Positions 61,614-64,000 of a DNA stretch of 64,000 bases are shown here, in pieces. The stretch is taken from positions 188,023 to 252,022 of the forward strand of contig NZ_JRFC01000014.1 in assembly GCF_000769075.1 (NCBI RefSeq), in the 5' to 3' direction. Numbering within the stretch: position 1 is the first letter of the stretch; each line of letters starts with the position of its first letter. The stretch comes from Porphyromonas sp. COT-290 OH3588. GTDB taxonomy: Bacteria > Bacteroidota > Bacteroidia > Bacteroidales > Porphyromonadaceae. Position numbers and translations under genes: made by a program. The notes under the pieces were generated by a model. It worked only from the letters and a program-made list of their open reading frames with translations, searched no databases and was not told where the DNA came from.

Positions 61614-62051
61614 TTAGCGCCCAAAGACGCGATCCCAAAAGCTCTTTTTAGGCGCTTGGTAGACGTCGTCGGAGAATAGCGACAAGCGCCCCCAGTCGGC
61701 GTCGTGTGCCTTACCTGCCTTGATGCGGTGGTAGATAACCCCCCAGTCGGGTAAGCCGCCGAAGCTACGATCGTCAATGAATAGATCTGCCTTGAGTTTG
61801 CGCGAGAAGCCCTCTCCGGTCGCATCCTCCTCTGGGAAGTCTCTATTGACGGCGTAGAACTCTAGCCCACGTTTGAGACACCACTCAACGGCTTCGTCAA
61901 GGAGCTTGCCCTCGCGTACCGTCCAGAGGATTAGGCGATGCCTCTCCTCTTGGAGCATCTTGAGCGTGTCGATGGCAAATGGAATCTCTTCTCCGATGGC
62001 TGGATAACGATGTTTGACGATTGTCCCGTCGAAGTCAACAGCTATAATCAT
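61614..62051 (-). CDS. HAD-like small hydrolase
   Basis: A 145-residue protein. IIAVDFDGTIVKHRYPAIGE has the HAD motif I nucleophile DxDGT, LILWTVREGKLLDEAVEWC is motif II-like, and ADLFIDDRSFGG near residue 104 is motif III/IV-like. It has no cap domain. Probably a phosphatase on a small substrate. The frame is open to 62294, but the ATG at 62051 is where HAD sequence begins; the longer start would overlap the acyltransferase gene by about 200 bp. Confidence 0.8.
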   Translation of the reverse strand: MIIAVDFDGTIVKHRYPAIGEEIPFAIDTLKMLQEERHRLILWTVREGKLLDEAVEWCLKRGLEFYAVNRDFPEEDATGEGFSRKLKADLFIDDRSFGGLPDWGVIYHRIKAGKAHDADWGRLSLFSDDVYQAPKKSFWDRVFGR

Positions 62052-62089
62052 ACGATATGGTCTCTGTCTAGTTCTTATTGTTTGGTGGA

Positions 62090-63253
62090 TTACTCGCTCG
62101 ATGCCCTCTCGGCATTGATCACGGGGTTGGCATACATCTCGAGCATACGGCGACGTAGGAAGTCGATATCGGGTTCGATGCCCTCTGGCATCTTGACGAG
62201 TGCTAGGCGCTCGGCGATGTAGGTCTCGAAGGTTTGCTTCTCGGCCTCTGTATAGCGGTCTAGATACCTGCTCTCGCCGTTGAGCCAGTCGCATGCCACG
62301 TAGTTGCCAGGGTAAAGCCTATAGTTGAGGTGGATCTCCTTGTCGATAAGGCGAGCCAGTACTTCTACTCGGTCGGTTTCTTTGATCTCGTCCCACTCAA
62401 TCGGCTCAACTAGATCGGCAAGCGGACGTCCTGCCTGCATGTGTACTCGACCCTTGTAGCCGAAGACGCCAGTGTGCATATTGAGTCCATCCTCCGCTTT
62501 CGTTTTGCGGTAGTCGGTTTGGTCGCGTTTGAGCTGCATCTCGCGAGCTTTGAGCCAGTCGCAGGGGTCATACTCGTAGCTACAGCATGTAGGCACGATG
62601 TTTAGCGGTAGTAGGGACTCGACGATACCCTTGCGCCCCGAGCCCATGGCTAACATCTTGAGCAGAGCTGGTTGCGTACGGTCGGTAGAGTCCTTGGAGC
62701 GGCCTTCCCGCTGAGCGATCCACATAGATATGCCCTCGGCTGCAGCATCGTGCATATACTCCGAGAGCTGCTTGGCTGCGAGGAGGATGTCGCGTCCCTG
62801 TAGGCCTCTACGTACGATGAAGCTACTATTCAGCTTGGCTAGCGTTTCTACCCACGGATAGAGCATCAGGTTATCCCCGATAGCGACCTGTGGCATTCGA
62901 CGTCCGACCTCTAGGAGTAGCACGTTGAGGAAGGCGGAGTCTAGAATAATATCTCGATGGTTGGAGATGTAGGTGTAGCCAGCCTCGGCTGCTAGATGCT
63001 CCTCGCCCAAGAAGCTAACGGCTGAGCAAGTGCTATCCATCACGTGCTTGACCAGCATGTAGCCAGCACGGCGTTTGAATTCGTCCGTCGAGTCCGTCCC
63101 TTCTAAGAACTTGCCAAGATCTGCCCAGCTCTTGCCCGTTTTGAGAACCTCGAAGGTTGCCTGTAGTGTAGCATTGCCAAGCAACATCTCAATCGCCCCC
63201 GGCACCTCCTCGGGCGTCAGAGGGCGTATATCTCGATACTTATCGTAATCCAT
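62090..63253 (-). CDS. 1-acyl-glycerol-3-phosphate acyltransferase family protein
   Basis: A 387-residue PlsC-superfamily enzyme. The catalytic His-Asp motif is in YISNHRDIILDSAFLN and the glycerophosphate-binding motif in WIAQREGRSKDSTDRTQP. NIVPTCCSYEYDPCDWLKAR fits a third acyltransferase motif. It is longer than an ordinary PlsC (about 250), as in several Bacteroidetes members. It acylates a lysophospholipid or related acceptor at the inner membrane. ATG at 63253 is preferred over a TTG two codons upstream. It lies 21 bp after ddl. Confidence 0.85.
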   Translation of the reverse strand: MDYDKYRDIRPLTPEEVPGAIEMLLGNATLQATFEVLKTGKSWADLGKFLEGTDSTDEFKRRAGYMLVKHVMDSTCSAVSFLGEEHLAAEAGYTYISNHRDIILDSAFLNVLLLEVGRRMPQVAIGDNLMLYPWVETLAKLNSSFIVRRGLQGRDILLAAKQLSEYMHDAAAEGISMWIAQREGRSKDSTDRTQPALLKMLAMGSGRKGIVESLLPLNIVPTCCSYEYDPCDWLKAREMQLKRDQTDYRKTKAEDGLNMHTGVFGYKGRVHMQAGRPLADLVEPIEWDEIKETDRVEVLARLIDKEIHLNYRLYPGNYVACDWLNGESRYLDRYTEAEKQTFETYIAERLALVKMPEGIEPDIDFLRRRMLEMYANPVINAERASSE

Positions 63254-63274
63254 AGCCAAAAATCATAGTTTAAG

Positions 63275-64000
63275 TTAATGTTTGTCTTGCAGGCCTGCTT
63301 GGATAATATCCGTCAAGACTGCACCAATCTCTAGCCCTGCTACAGCTATTTGCTGTGGAATGAAGCTCGTGGGAGTCATTCCCGGTGTTGTATTGACCTC
63401 GAGTAGGGTAGGCAAGCCGTCCTGCTCGATGATGTAGTCTACTCTGATGATGCCACGTGCATCGACATAGCCGTAGATCGCCTCCGTGAGGGCTTGGATG
63501 CGTCGGGTCAGTTCGTCCGAGATGCGCGCGGGAGTGATCTCCTCGACTTGCCCATTATACTTGGCGTCGAAGTCGAAGAACCTATTGTGCGTAACGACCT
63601 CCGTCACGGGCAGAGCCTTGGTCTCTCCGCCTACTTGGTAGCAACCACAGGTTACCTCCGTACCCGAGATGAAACGCTCGAGCAGGACCTCTCGACTCTC
63701 GGCAAATGCAGTCTGTATGGCCTGCTCGAGCTCCTCTATCCCCTCCACTCGGCTGGTGGCTACGCTCGAGCCACCAGTATTAGGCTTGACGAAGAGGGGC
63801 AGGCCCAGTTGCTCCACTATATGCTCCGACTTGGGAATTGCTTGCTCGCGCAGTAGGCGCAGAGACTGGGCGACTCTTACCCCCTCGTAGGTAGAGAGGT
63901 AGCGGTTGCAGAAGTATTTGTTGAAGGTAAGCGACTCGGTAAGCACTCCGCCCGTATTGTAGGGGATACCTTTCATATCGAGGTAGCCCTGTAGCAGACC
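63275..64000 (-). CDS. ddl: D-alanine--D-alanine ligase, C-terminal part (continues beyond the right edge)
   Basis: The minus-strand frame stops at 63275 and remains open through the edge; the residues just before the internal ATG at 63976 read GLLQGYLD, continuing into MKGIPYNTGGV, which matches the Ddl core, so the gene is cut and does not start at that ATG. ATP-grasp features: GLPLFVKPNTGGSSVATSR, EVLLERFISGTEVTCGCYQ, and the metal-binding end IIRVDYIIEQDGLPTLLEVN followed by TTPGMTPTSFIPQ. It makes D-Ala-D-Ala for peptidoglycan. First gene seen of the run ddl / acyltransferase / HAD / DUF4271 / hemD. Confidence 0.93.
   Translation of the reverse strand, partial: GLLQGYLDMKGIPYNTGGVLTESLTFNKYFCNRYLSTYEGVRVAQSLRLLREQAIPKSEHIVEQLGLPLFVKPNTGGSSVATSRVEGIEELEQAIQTAFAESREVLLERFISGTEVTCGCYQVGGETKALPVTEVVTHNRFFDFDAKYNGQVEEITPARISDELTRRIQALTEAIYGYVDARGIIRVDYIIEQDGLPTLLEVNTTPGMTPTSFIPQQIAVAGLEIGAVLTDIIQAGLQDKH

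Overview
The window looks like chromosome of an anaerobic, amino-acid-fermenting member of the Bacteroidales, most likely a Porphyromonas species other than P. gingivalis. The signs are: Bacteroidetes-type promoters (-7 TAnnTTTG, often with a -33 TTTG/TTG 19-20 bp upstream); type IX secretion C-terminal sorting domains; two separate 2-oxoacid:ferredoxin oxidoreductases; methionine gamma-lyase; a FabK-type enoyl reductase; a DUF2023 protein; an HU-HIG DNA-binding protein; and a LuxR-type regulator beside a hemerythrin-like gene, as reported around cdhR in P. gingivalis. The genus is inference; no database was searched. Composition is close to balanced GC, except for an AT-rich gene at 56625-57029.

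Layout. 1-707: tail of a 2-oxoacid oxidoreductase operon. 791-8365 (minus): tripartite RND efflux operon (tolC-like, membrane fusion protein, RND pump) ending in a small PII-like gene, then a phospholipase D-family lipoprotein. 8459-11118 (minus): ygiQ and ispE. 11195-11405: two leucine tRNAs. 11619-15841: mgl convergent with lpxK-sppA. 15980-16545: two head-to-head copies of a dispersed non-coding repeat. 16748-21454: a 54-residue protein and a large M60-type metallopeptidase lipoprotein. 21523-24400 (minus): two-subunit 2-oxoacid oxidoreductase. 24741-28678 (minus): pyrE, an SRPBCC protein, a Rieske-like lipoprotein and exoA in one unit, plus a polysaccharide deacetylase lipoprotein. 28931-29475: remnant gene end, hairpin and a repeat copy. 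29702-33034: tsaB, PIF1-like helicase with TPRs, DUF2023. 33082-39741 (minus): hemL, prmA, alkaline phosphatase, acyltransferase, pabA-type amidotransferase, holB. 39966-42299 (minus): hemerythrin-like protein, pseudo-receiver LuxR regulator, fabK. 42525-42926: a repeat copy. 43304-50254: cobyrinate diamide synthase, then coaX, an outer-membrane protein, a TPR protein, lptC and a CorC-type protein. 50477-55738: transglutaminase/LRR lipoprotein and two T9SS cargo proteins. 55951-57029: HU-like gene and small P-loop gene behind tandem palindromes. 57167-64000 (minus): uvrA, hemD, DUF4271, HAD-like, acyltransferase and ddl (cut by the edge).

Most of the window is housekeeping, envelope and anaerobic-energy genes in compact operons separated by long perfect hairpins. 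The least explained structures are (i) a family of about 380-bp non-coding repeats (three good copies and one truncated, each directly upstream of and co-oriented with a gene promoter), with position-conserved motifs and a stem kept by wobble pairs; (ii) the HU-like/P-loop cassette, bracketed by two copies of a repeated terminator hairpin and preceded by tandem palindromes, one of which fills the promoter spacer; and (iii) a truncated gene end abutting one of the repeats. Coordinates of short sites may be off by a base because they were counted by eye.
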